A DNA stretch of 64,000 nt from Erythroxylum novogranatense (taxonomy: Eukaryota > Streptophyta > Magnoliopsida > Malpighiales > Erythroxylaceae): the NCBI GenBank assembly GCA_029891385.1, contig CM057234.1, positions 24,848,350-24,912,349 on the forward strand, in the 5' to 3' direction. Made by a program: the position numbers and the translations under genes. Positions 49,201-59,399 of this stretch are shown piece after piece. The notes below the pieces were generated by a model. The model was given only the letters and a program-made list of their open reading frames with translations. It was not told where the DNA came from and did no database searches. How positions within the stretch are numbered: the stretch's first letter is position 1; every line of letters begins with the position of its first letter.

Positions 49201-50065
49201 ACTACCTCTTTTTTGGCTAATTCCAGCCGATTTTGTGTCTTTTGGAATATAACCACTCGTTAAAAGATCATTTCGAATTACCTGCACGCTGCAGTTTGCA
49301 CATGATTGAGAATGACCAACAAACACAGCAACGACAACCAACATTCACCCGACAACCTTGGATTATTCCTCAAGATACGCATCTCCTCCTCTGAAACATC
49401 TCCGTTTATAACACGAAGATGACAACATGGAGAAACTTATGCGTGCAATTACGACAATCTCAATCCCACCAAAATACTCGAGAATTGCATTTTAAACCCA
49501 TCTCACAAATATAAAAGCAATCCATCAAACAATGGAATTCTTGGTACTACAACCAATAAAAACTGAACTAACTAATAAAAATGCTTATTACCTTTTCTAA
49601 TTTCTCATAAGCATCGGCACTGAGAGGCACCCAACCTTGAATGGCTTCACCGGCGGCGGTGGTGAGCCAAGAAGGCCACCCTGCAGCAACGTACTCAGCC
49701 TCAACATTCCTCCTTGAATTACTTAATTTGAAGCTAAGAGATCCGCTCCTTCCACTAAAGCTCCCTTTCCTTGACCGTTTGCAATTCTGAGACTTGCCAT
49801 GTTCATGACCATAGCTTTTCTGTCCACCATTTTCATGATCGTTACTATAATCATCCCTTTTATCGTGCTTACAACAATCTATTCTATCCTTCCTTTGTCT
49901 GCTTTCAACATCTATAGACCCAAATGGTTTTTTCAACGAAAAAGCCGGGAATTGACGATCAATGACGGCCAATGTTGATTGTGGTGGCGATGGTCCACGT
50001 GACTGCTCCGAAACAGGGGAGGCAGCGGCCACCGAGACGGTCCGCTTGGAATTGATGCAACCCAT
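46259..50065 (-). CDS. CDK-like Ser/Thr kinase of the At1g54610/IBS1 type, N-myristoylated
   Basis: Seven exons: 50065-49592, 48824-48540, 48445-48128, 47675-47448, 47174-47077, 46987-46885, 46771-46259. All have GT-AG sites and phases that sum to 2019 nt (672 residues plus stop). The start is the ATG giving MGCINSK, a myristoylation and palmitoylation signal shared by this family, implying membrane attachment. The kinase domain starts after residue 158: glycine loop IGQGTYSSV (159-167), Lys182 (FALKK), 'ESIRFMAREI' in place of PSTAIRE, HRDIKAANVL (Asp277), DFGLA (Asp295), T-loop Thr311 and WYRPPELL (321-323 PPE). The C-terminal 'YFSTTPYACDPSTLPQYPP' and the Ser-rich tail are family features. 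All catalytic residues are present, so it should be active. Arabidopsis relatives include IBS1 (priming and stress). The cyclin partner is unknown. An in-frame upstream ATG lies at 50131. Confidence 0.92.
46859..46880. repeat. Short GT/GA microsatellite in a kinase intron
   Basis: GTGTGTGTGTGT followed by TAGAGAGAGA lies in the intron between kinase exons 6 and 7, next to the donor of exon 6. Confidence 0.75.
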
Positions 50066-52259
50066 TAACCCGAATCTAGGATCCGACCCAGATTGGGAAA
50101 ATGGGTCTAGATTGGATTGGATTACTCTCACATTACCTCAAGATTCGGTTTTGTCATAGTTGGTCACTTGAAAAACAGCAAAATTTTGGAGAAAAAAGAA
50201 AATTTGAGTATTTTTGCGGTGCTTTGTAGAGATTTTGGGGCCTATGGTGGAATGCGCGACTTGCGGAGGATCTTTGTCTATGTTCAATGCTGTGGAAAAT
50301 GGGGTCCGAGATCAAAGGGTAAGAAGAGAGGAAGTTGGTCATGGTCGTGGGTCCGAGAATTTGGTTCATCTTCTTTGTAGGAGACGAAGTGAAAGAGAAG
50401 AATGCACGTCTTGTCTGTATGGTATTGGGTTCCTTAATCCTTATCTCTGGCGTTTGCAAAAAGCAGAGAGACAATGCAAAGGCAAAGAAGGTGACATGTA
50501 CAAGTTAAGGGGTGTTCTGTTATTACATCTTTTATTTCTCTGTCGGTTGAAAAACTTATGATTGAGAGAGCGAGAGCGTGTGTCCTGATGATGGTTGCAG
50601 GCCAACCGCCAACAACAGCCACACTGCACCCTCTCCAGAAAGCTTCTTGATTGTGTAAATAGCTAACATCTCGTTCAGTTAATATAGATTGATGATGAGA
50701 TCATGAATGATAAATTATAATTACAGCAAATTCTACCATTCATACAGAAACCCTTTATCCGAAAACAATTAAATCTTTTATCTGCTTTTCTTTCGCTTCT
50801 TTTTCCTTGGGAATAGAGCAAGTCTGGATAAGGTTAGTTTCAGCAGAATTTTGATGAATAGTTTGCAGTTGGTTGGGATACCACTACCAAACAATGACAT
50901 ACTATCCTTCTCAGGTCGATAGGAACTCAACAAGCTTATTTCTTAAACAATACCCTAACTGTTGATTGGCCTACATCAGAGGTAAATTTGCATCAAGCAA
51001 TTGTTTAATGTTTAAAAGCTTATGTTGCATCTGTTCCGTCACCTTGCTTGTTCCACAAGAAAACGAGAACGAGGCCCTAAACACTGCATAAGTAAGCTTC
51101 TTAGTTTGAATAAGAAAAGTGTTGCAACTTCACATGGGATCTGGCATTACGTATTTATGTTTGCAGTCTGTGGGTTCTTACGTTCTCTGCCATACCAGTA
51201 GAAACCTGCCAAATTGGATCTTCTTTTATTACTATGAATAGATATCTGCCTCAGAAATCGTTGTTTTTCTCAGGTTTTACTATAAATAGATGCAGTTGGA
51301 GTAATTGTTGTTCAAAGACATACACTTCCTGAATCTGACACATAATGCTGCCTGTGAAAAACGATACGGACTGGAGAACATGCAATGGAGATTTTTAGGT
51401 CTCTTATGTACTAGTTCTGGAGTTTTTGCTAAAATAACCTTTTAATTATTTTCAGATTAATTGAAGGATAACTATAACTCTTTAATTAAGACTGTTATGA
51501 ATGATATGAGACCTTTCCATTTGGAAGTAGGTTTATTTTGAGATTTTCTTCAAAAAACTAAAGCCTGATTTAAATGATAAAGCTTTTTCTATGTAATCTT
51601 ACATTTCAATTTGATTTGGAGAGAATAAAACGAGTACCTAAAAGCACTTTCATTCTAAGAAGTGTAATACTTTCTTCTTAAGTCACTAGGCCAATCTTTT
51701 ATTACTTGTTCTAAATTCTGACAACCTTGTCTGCAATCTGTTTGTTGCTATCGAGAACTGACTCCTTCCCGGAATACATCATACATAGTCACCAAAGAAA
51801 ATTAGAAGCAAAGCCAACCCAAAGCAAAATTTTGTCTGCCAAACATGGCAGTATCTTGATTAGCCGAGCTTAAACTATATTCTTTTTCTGGAGTTTAAGC
51901 ATAAAACAAAAGGATAAGATAAAAGAACTTGAATCAAAAGCCAGATATTAGTACATGTCATTGCACATAATTGTGAGCAGTCATATACATCACACTAAGA
52001 GATCTATGTGACACGGGGAGAGAATCTATAATAAATACACATCCCTCTATCAAAATGCTAACAAATACAGGTTAACTATTCACTGATGTCTATGTTTCCA
52101 AAGATTAAGATATATAAGAAGAAGAAGAAGAAAAATATGAATATTATTATTGCAGCTTCAAAATAACCCATTTCCTTTCTCCGAGTTTCACACACTGTAC
52201 CTTTGTTAGTTGGCTGGAAGCATCATTGTGGTCGCCTGCGAGCTTATCAGTAAAGCGCT
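50066..52259 (-). promoter_or_regulatory. Kinase upstream region and WRKY 3' flank
   Basis: No gene is supported. The left few hundred bases (to about 50550) are probably kinase 5' UTR and promoter. Overlapping open frames there on both strands have no family match. A (GAA)n run lies at about 52118-52131 near the WRKY 3' end. The rest is unremarkable. Confidence 0.4.
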
Positions 52260-55200
52260 TTATACTGTGATTTCCTCTTCTTTGAGCCGTAGAAGTATTG
52301 GTCTCTGGTCATTATTTCCAAAGTCCATACCTTTAAGCATGGAATGCTTTGCAGCAACCACCTTCTGAGGGTTAGACTGCAGTGCACTATTACTCGCCAT
52401 GGTGTGGCTACTATTTCTTGCAGCTGGGACGTCGTGATTGTGCTTCCCCTCATATGTAGTTATGACAGCTTTCGGGTCTCCTGCAGCCCTTTCAACATGC
52501 TTACGTACATTGCAGCCAGCACTAGTGCACTTATAATAGCTCCTGCATATGATCAGTGCATCAAAATAGTCCTCAGTGAAACTAAGCAAGTTCAATTTTC
52601 AAAATTTTGAAGCAGTCCATCATCTATATTTCAAAAGGAAGATAAAAAAAGCATACAGAAAAAAGATTATCTTGAGCCTGCCGACTTTTTTACAACTAAA
52701 TCATGGGAAACTGCTTTGAGCATCTTTGTAAGTTAACTGCAGTTATAGGTCTAAGGTAACAGCATTCAGAAAATTAGTTGCAGAAGAAAGCCCTACGCCA
52801 TATCAAAAGAAGATCTGAAGTAGAAAATGTACAAGCCTACGAAAAGTAAGTTGTTCTGTTAGGGAGCAATAAGAACCTAAGGTCTCAACTTTTTCACCTT
52901 AGTATTGCAAGACACAAGTCAAATACTGGAGTTGCTATGTTCAACTGGACAAATGAATACCGAAGGTCACATGAAAAAGAAGAAAAACAATTAAAAGCCC
53001 AAATGCTAGCTAGGAGGCTCGATCCAAATGAATGCCAATTTTTACTCTTTGATGACCAGAAGCCATGGTTGAGCTTCATTGTTCCCAAACATATATAACC
53101 AAGAGCAATAGGTTTCTTCTTTGATCTGACAGTCACCTGACGTTGAATGAAAACTAATTCAGAATTAACTATTAATGGGGTCAATTATCTAGAGCATACA
53201 TATCATGAGTGTAAATCTTTTATCCCAATTTCAAACCAGAAAATTCCCATGTAGAAAGTTGATTTCTGCCTCCCAAGACTTAGGTAGAGTAGGAGCAAAC
53301 ACGATTTATATAGTTGTTATTTACTCTAATCTAATATTAGCTACGAAATCTAGGATCTCTAGCCCCCACCTCAAAAATCAAGATTAGAGAAAAATACAAC
53401 CAAACAGACGAGTACGGATTAGCTACCTTGGATGAGGATTCCCTTTGACCACCTTTTGGCCATATTTGCGCCACCTATAGCCATCATCCAAAAGATCAAC
53501 TTCACTTCTTGTTTGGACTATGATCTTTGGTTCAGTCACAGTCTTATGTGGTAAAGCTACATCAGGGACCCCAATATCCATGTGCCTGCAACTAGAAAGA
53601 TAGTTCTCAAGATCACAAGAAACAAAGAAAGAAATGATCGTGAAAAAACGAAGGTTTTTAAATTGCCTTCTCTTTGGGTTTGGCTCATTGTCATCCCCCT
53701 CATATTCTCTTGTTGCTGCATCACCTGCTTCTTCACTGTCACTTGATCCAGGTACTTCTGTTGGATCAGCCTGGATTGATTCCTGATCCCTTCCAACCAC
53801 TGCATGAGTGGGTCCCTCACTCAAGTTGTTAATACTAACAGCTTGCGTATGTGAACCAAGGTCAGTCTTAGCCTGAGAATTTAAACCCCCATTTTGGTCA
53901 CTGTTGTCTTTTCCACGCTTAGTAGGCTGAGGCAGCTCATGGTTGTGTTGCCCTTTGTAGATAATCTCTGTTATCTGGCCATCACTAGAACGCTCAACCT
54001 TCTTTTTCACAGGGCAATTTGGATGTGTACATTTGTAGTAGCTTCGAGGATATTCACTACCCTTAATTGGTTTCTGCCCATATTTGCGCCAGTTGTAGCC
54101 ATCATCACTAGGCTTGTCAACAACAAGAGGAGGCTGGTATTTCTTATCAGACTGTGAGAACTCTGATGATTCAACCACAGTATTTTCATGCTGAGAGGTA
54201 GATGGAGGCATTTGTTGCTGTACAGCTTCCATCGGTAAATAAGATGGATGTTGTGTCAATGACTCGTTTGGTGCAGCCACTGATGGTGGTTCATATTGTG
54301 CTTTAATATGCATATGTGATTGGGAAGATAGTGCAGCTTGAGCTGTAACCTGTGCCAAGGCCTGCTGGTGGGACATCCCAAAGGGACTCTGCACATAGAT
54401 ACAGGAAAAATTTTATAACTATCCAGTATAACTTAATTATAGCTACAATGGTGTTAAGTATCATCTTGCCACTCACTGAATTATTTGTAAGAAACATACA
54501 GTTTGTCAAGGACAATAGGCCTTTGGATATCATATTAGGCATTGTATATACAAGCATTATATCTTTCCACCAGAGCTGGGTAAAAAAAATTGTTTCAGCT
54601 TACTATTATATTGACAGTGTAAAACATAAATCATAAGCACAGTTTAGTTTCCCACCAAATTGGAAACCCAAGTGAATTGTTCTCTTAAAACCTTACCCGA
54701 ACTCTTCCTAATCTAAGCATAAGCCAAAGTGCTCTGCCGGAGGAGATTTAACTGAAAACAATATTCGTGCCAAATATTAAAGCTACACTATCTGCAAATC
54801 TGAGACTGAGATAGCTATAATAATAGAGAGAAAAAATGAAGTTCCATCAAAAGTTGGATGTTTAGGGCATAATGTTCCATAAAAGGGCAAATTGTTGGAT
54901 AATCAGCCGACCTCACATTTAACAATCACGGAAATTTTATTTCTCACTTTGAACCAAAAGAACTCTGTATATTATAGCAGGTTCTGAAATTTTTCTGACC
55001 GTAGAAAGTATATACACAGGCAAAAGTCATCATATACATTTACCACAATAGAGCACGAAAACATCATGGCAAAAGAATAAACAAAGGGCAACCATAGAAT
55101 TCGTATGCAGATCGAGCAGTAGATTCACCTGAGGAGAAAAGAAACCGGGCGAGTTAAGCAAACCAGAAGGGCTCAACCCAGGAGGGACAGTAAAGAGTGG

Positions 55201-55551
55201 AGACCGAGCTACAAGCAAATTCATTGGCCTACTATGCTTAAACCCGAAATTACTTTTATTCTCTGATCCATATCCATCGTCTTTCACCGACGAACCACCG
55301 ACGTTACTTGGCATCGAGTTTTCAACTAAAAAACTTGGTCTAGGAATTGGAGACATAGCACCAGCGAGTAGTTGAGAGAAAGAGCCGTCAGGGTAGTTGT
55401 CAGAAAAGAAGCTGGAGACCAAAGTCATGGGACCAGGACTGAGACCGCCGGTAAAAAGGGCATCGATGGAAGGCCTTGGCGGCAAAGTTAAGCTTGGACG
55501 TGGTGGCGCCGTAACTCTAGTATTCGCTGTGGACCCATGTTTCTCTGCCAT
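52260..55551 (-). CDS. WRKY3/4: Group I WRKY transcription factor, WRKY3/WRKY4 type
   Basis: Four exons: 55551-55129, 54388-53667, 53585-53427 and 52542-52260, in total 1587 nt coding 528 residues. The N-terminus has Ser/Thr-Pro clusters ('[18 protein letters not shown]', '[15 protein letters not shown]', '[19 protein letters not shown]') like those that MAP kinases phosphorylate in group I WRKYs. '[15 protein letters not shown]' is characteristic of the WRKY3/4 clade. The first WRKY domain has WRKYGQK at 241-247 and zinc ligands Cys261, Cys266, His289, His291. The second has WRKYGQK at 420-426 with CTSAGC...HNH, and contains the conserved intron between Arg435 and Ser436. It ends '[11 protein letters not shown]'. 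It is a nuclear factor binding W-boxes. Relatives act in responses to necrotrophic pathogens (known for Arabidopsis WRKY3/4). Intron 2 is GC-AG. The start is the first ATG, which gives the family N-terminus. Confidence 0.94.
53586..53666 (-). other. 81-nt GC-AG intron, in frame, in the WRKY gene
   Basis: On the minus strand exon 2 ends ...CCAAAGAGAAG and the intron begins GCAATTT. It ends CTAGTTGCAG before exon 3 (GCACATGG). No GT donor nearby keeps the family-conserved 'PKRR' to 'TVTEP' join. The length is 27 codons with no in-frame stop, so an unspliced message would stay open and add 27 residues between the WRKY domains. Confidence 0.75.
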
Positions 55552-57414
55552 TTGGAAACTGTAAAAAGAGGGAAGAACAAACAGACCAATCTGTTTCAAA
55601 TATCAGTTCTCTGCTCTGCGTCTGAAAAAGATTCAATCTTTACACCGTATTGAACTCTGGGCAGAGCTATGCTAGAGAAAGGAGAGACCTTTTTGGTGTC
55701 TTACAACTTTATTTGGGTTTATCTTTTAACTGGCTTCTCTCTCTATCAAAGTGTCGTGGGTAGTTTCGTGCTGTCTTGAAGTTGTGCAAAGTCCACGCAT
55801 AAAAATGGACAATCACAATATTTTCTCTCCTAAACAGCCTCCCTCCTCAGGCCTCAGGTCTCCATTCTTTACTGTTTTTTTATAAATAATTTAAGTATTA
55901 ATTTCAAAATATTTTGTCTCGTAATAGTTTCTAAATTAGGGTTAATTAAAAAATTCTCAAAATTTACTTAATTTTATAATTATAATCTAAGTTTTGAAAA
56001 ATAATTTTTAATTTTTTAATTTTTGTTGACGTGATTGGTCACCTATACAAATTTAATTCTTCTACAAGGACAAAGAATAACATCAAAAATAATGTCAAAT
56101 GCCAAATGGGTCTAAATGTGAAATCTTTTTGTTGGCATTTCTATTCTATCTTGACTCCCGCCCCGAAAAAACCGCCGGCACCAAAAATACCCGACCCGAC
56201 CGTTGACTATTTTGATTTCTCCAACATAAAAAGGCATCATGCATCAATTTATTAGAATTTGATTAGCCGACTAAGAAGGTTGAATTGGAATTATTACATA
56301 ATTATTTATTACAATTTGATAAAAAAGGGACCCACGTGGATCGCAATCAACGGTGCTGTACGTCCTTAATGATGTCATGTAAGAAGGAGGACAGTTGCTA
56401 TCCATTCTTGATTGGTTTATGATTCAGTTCTCCACCAATTTCCACATTTATATATATCCAACCCCACAAGTACCAAAGCTAAGACTTTGGCATATCATAT
56501 CATATCACACTCGCCGGTCCTGTAATCCTACGACTTTGATTTCGTGACGGACTTCCTCCTTTGAAAGTTCTGGATTTTAATTTTATTCAGACACAAGTTA
56601 CCCTCCCTTCCTTCACATATGTATGTTTTGTAAATGGATATGAACCATGTTGTACGGACTATTTACGTTCAGCTGTGGTGGTCGTTGTCTTAATTAGCAG
56701 GTAGAACGTGTGTCCGACTACTATTCAACCTCAGTTTGTCAACAACGGTGGTTGACATAAAAGAAGAAAGAGTGGAGGCCACCAGCAATGCAAGTTGATG
56801 ATATTAAATTGGGAAAGGACTTGTACGCGAAAAGGACGAGGATCGCCTTTTCACCTGTTTCAGAATTTACCGTTCTCTGTATATGCAGCAGGACCATCAA
56901 CTCGAACGCAAATTCACGTCAAGAATAGAACATCAACCTAATGCCATAGTCGGCAACAAGACGATTAGATTACGGTTGCAGTGAATTATGGTCACGTACG
57001 GTTGGAACCGTATTACAGTGACATTGCAGTTGCCTTTCCCCGTTTCTTGTGATTCGTGAATGCAACAGACAGGGAAGTAAATGCGGACGGACACAAGAAC
57101 CCATGCGTCTATCAGTTCCTGACACATGTTTACGGCAGTGCAGCGGGTAGGGTTTGAGCTTTTATTATACTATGAGGTAAAAGCTAAGGATGGCCATTTC
57201 TGCGTTTCAAGTATGGCTGGACTGTAAATTCAGTATAGTGCATTCCTTGATGAATTACTGAAATCCCCTAAAAGGGGTTTCTGGAGGATTGTAAGTTTGT
57301 AACTCTTCAATCAAAATTTTAAGGTCATAAAATATCATCAATCATGTATTGATTCTAAATTGAGTTGTATAACCTTTTGTATTAACTTGTTAATATGCCT
57401 TTAATGTCAAGGCT
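55552..57414. other. WRKY upstream region and intergenic DNA
   Basis: The first few hundred bases are the presumed WRKY promoter and 5' UTR (minus orientation). W-box cores (TTGAC) occur, for example at about 56025 and 56203, which could allow autoregulation (inference). A TATA-like TTATATATATCC lies at about 56447 with no gene downstream that I can support. A fragment resembling the 6133 transposon end lies at about 55938-56030. Confidence 0.4.
55938..56030. mobile_element. Fragment resembling the Mutator-like TIR at 6133
   Basis: AGGGTTAATTAAAAAATTCT and the following 'TTATAATTATAATCTAAGTT' align by eye with the left end of the 6133-7207 element (AGGTTAATTACAAAAAAATT and 'TTTTAATTATAGTCCAAACT'). 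The matching right end is not found, so it is a truncated or diverged copy. Confidence 0.45.
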
Positions 57415-57985
57415 TTGCAATTCTCTCCTTTTAGAGAGAGGCAACAAGGTGAAAGCCACAAAAATAATTTTTGGATTCTTCATAGATCAAAGGCCTTCTG
57501 TTTAGGTGATTCAAAACTCGACATTGAGTTCATGGAGAGGAAGGGACCTGCAACAGGTAATGATTTCAGAATACATTCCAAAGGGTTAACTTCTCTAGCT
57601 AGCTTTAATGGTACACCATTTTGCATGGATGAAAGTATTGCAAAGAGGAAAAGATTAGTCTGCAAATCATTAAACTACCAAAAATAGTCTCAATAATGAA
57701 GCTAAATAAAAATGGTGAACTTGTTGAAGATTTAATCCATGTTTCCTATAGCTGGGGGCCAACACTAAAACGTCAAAGGAAAATGTGAAAACCTACAAGG
57801 AGAACTTTTATAAAAAGGGAGTTTGAAGAACTTATGTCATTAGATGAAAAAGTGCTAAGGGAAAGATCTATTCAAGCTTAAAATAACCAAACAGACAAGG
57901 GTAAAGGAATTATTGCCATGGATGTTTCTTACGCCTTCTTAAAGATAAGGAAGAATGATGAGAATAAGAGTTTGAAAAAGTAAAA
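57415..57985 (+). pseudogene. DUF4283-like LINE ORF1 scrap
   Basis: The plus frame 57415-57687 includes 'DIEFMERKGPATGNDFRIHS' and 'NGTPFCMDESIAKRKRLVCK', which resembles the 'G.PLY.D..TA.R.RL.YA..CVE' block of plant DUF4283/zinc-knuckle proteins encoded by L1 LINEs. Downstream frames (to about 57985) are rich in Lys and Glu with stops and contain 'GELVEDLIHVSYSWGPTLKR'-like text. Weak and broken, so the identity is tentative. Confidence 0.4.
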
Positions 57986-58647
57986 TTTAGGACCACTAGT
58001 TGAAGAAAATATCATCTCCATTAACCACTTAATAGAGGAAGGAGAAAACAAGGTGCACTTCTATAAGAACGGCGAAACAAAGCTTGTCCAAAGCAAAAGG
58101 AAGAAGAAAAAGGGAAAGAGAAGCAAATTAAAGGGTGCAAAACCCTCTAACTTCGAATAACGTCAAATATAGATTAGAATGTAAGGGTTTTAAGTAACCC
58201 TAATAAGCTTCATGTAGTTAGAGATTTTCTCCTAGAAACCAAGCCTATTTTGATTGGAAGTTTGGAAAACAAAATCAAGCAGAATGATACCCTAAAGATG
58301 CAAAACCCTAGGCAACTCTTGATCTTTTCACTACAAAAAAATTAGTAATTAGCGATGAAAAATTACCGATCTGACAGATATTCTTTCCGTTGCAAAATGA
58401 ATTTTGTCGATAATATTGTCGGAAAAAAATATCTGTAGGTAAATATAGAGGGAAATTATTCTGACAAATTTTTTGACGGAATATAGCAACAATAGAAAAT
58501 TCTCATCAGTAAAGAATGCAGAAATGCTTGGCAGAATAAATAAGTTTTGGGTTTACTGGCAGAATATATTTCCGTCGATAAATTTTGTCGATAAATTTTA
58601 GAAGTAACCGTCATCGTTTCTTTCGACTTCAATGTTTTAAACAAAAT

Positions 58648-58695
58648 GAAAATGACGTCGTTTGGTTTTGGTTAACACCAAACGACATCGTTTTC
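58648..58695. repeat. Inverted repeat with ACGT core
   Basis: GAAAATGACGTCGTTTGGT (58648-58666) is inverted at ACCAAACGACATCGTTTTC (58677-58695) with a 10-nt loop and two mismatches. It lies within the CACTA 5' region and could be a hairpin or the ends of a very small foldback element. Confidence 0.7.
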
Positions 58696-59399
58696 CTACA
58701 CATTTAACCTACTCGAAGAACCCCTCCCTCTCCCATGCGTTTTTGTTTTTGTTTTCATTATTTTCCTCTCTCCCGTTTGCCTGCCTTTGTTTTCTCCGGC
58801 CATTATCCTTGTGTCCTTCGACGGAGGTAAGTTAATCAGTATTTGTTCTCTATGATTTTTTGTATACACAGTGTTGGTATATATATTTGAACGCTGCACA
58901 AACCTAGGAGTTTTTTAGTTTTTTTTATTATTATCTGTGGTGTATTTGTCTTTTCATTGTTCTGGAAAACATTAAGGAAGGAAAAAGACAAGATTTGCTT
59001 AGGTTATTTAGGATGTATCTATTATGGCTTTGAAGGGTTCGACGAAGATTCTGAGTGGTTTCTTTACTGTTTTTCTCTTTGTTTTAAATGTTTAAATATC
59101 TTATGAATCATGTGCAATGTACAGAAACAATCTCTACTTAATGTGTAAATTTTATTGATAATATATTATATAGGAGAATGATTACTTATACCAATGGTGT
59201 GAAGGATGCCCGAAATCTAAATAATTAAAGAAAAATGTTTTTGATATACATGAAAATGGATCAGATTTAGGTTTGGTCATCAATAGATGAAGGAGCAAGG
59301 AAAATGATACTAAAAATAAGAGCAGGTCACTTTCTAAATCAATGGATAATTGTTTGATGCTTTAACTATAAAGAGAATAGGAACTTTAACAGAAAAGTG

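Noticed and set aside
50117..50629. Overlapping frames on both strands near the kinase 5' end
   Set aside because: No similarity recognised. Coincide with the kinase 5' UTR and promoter region.
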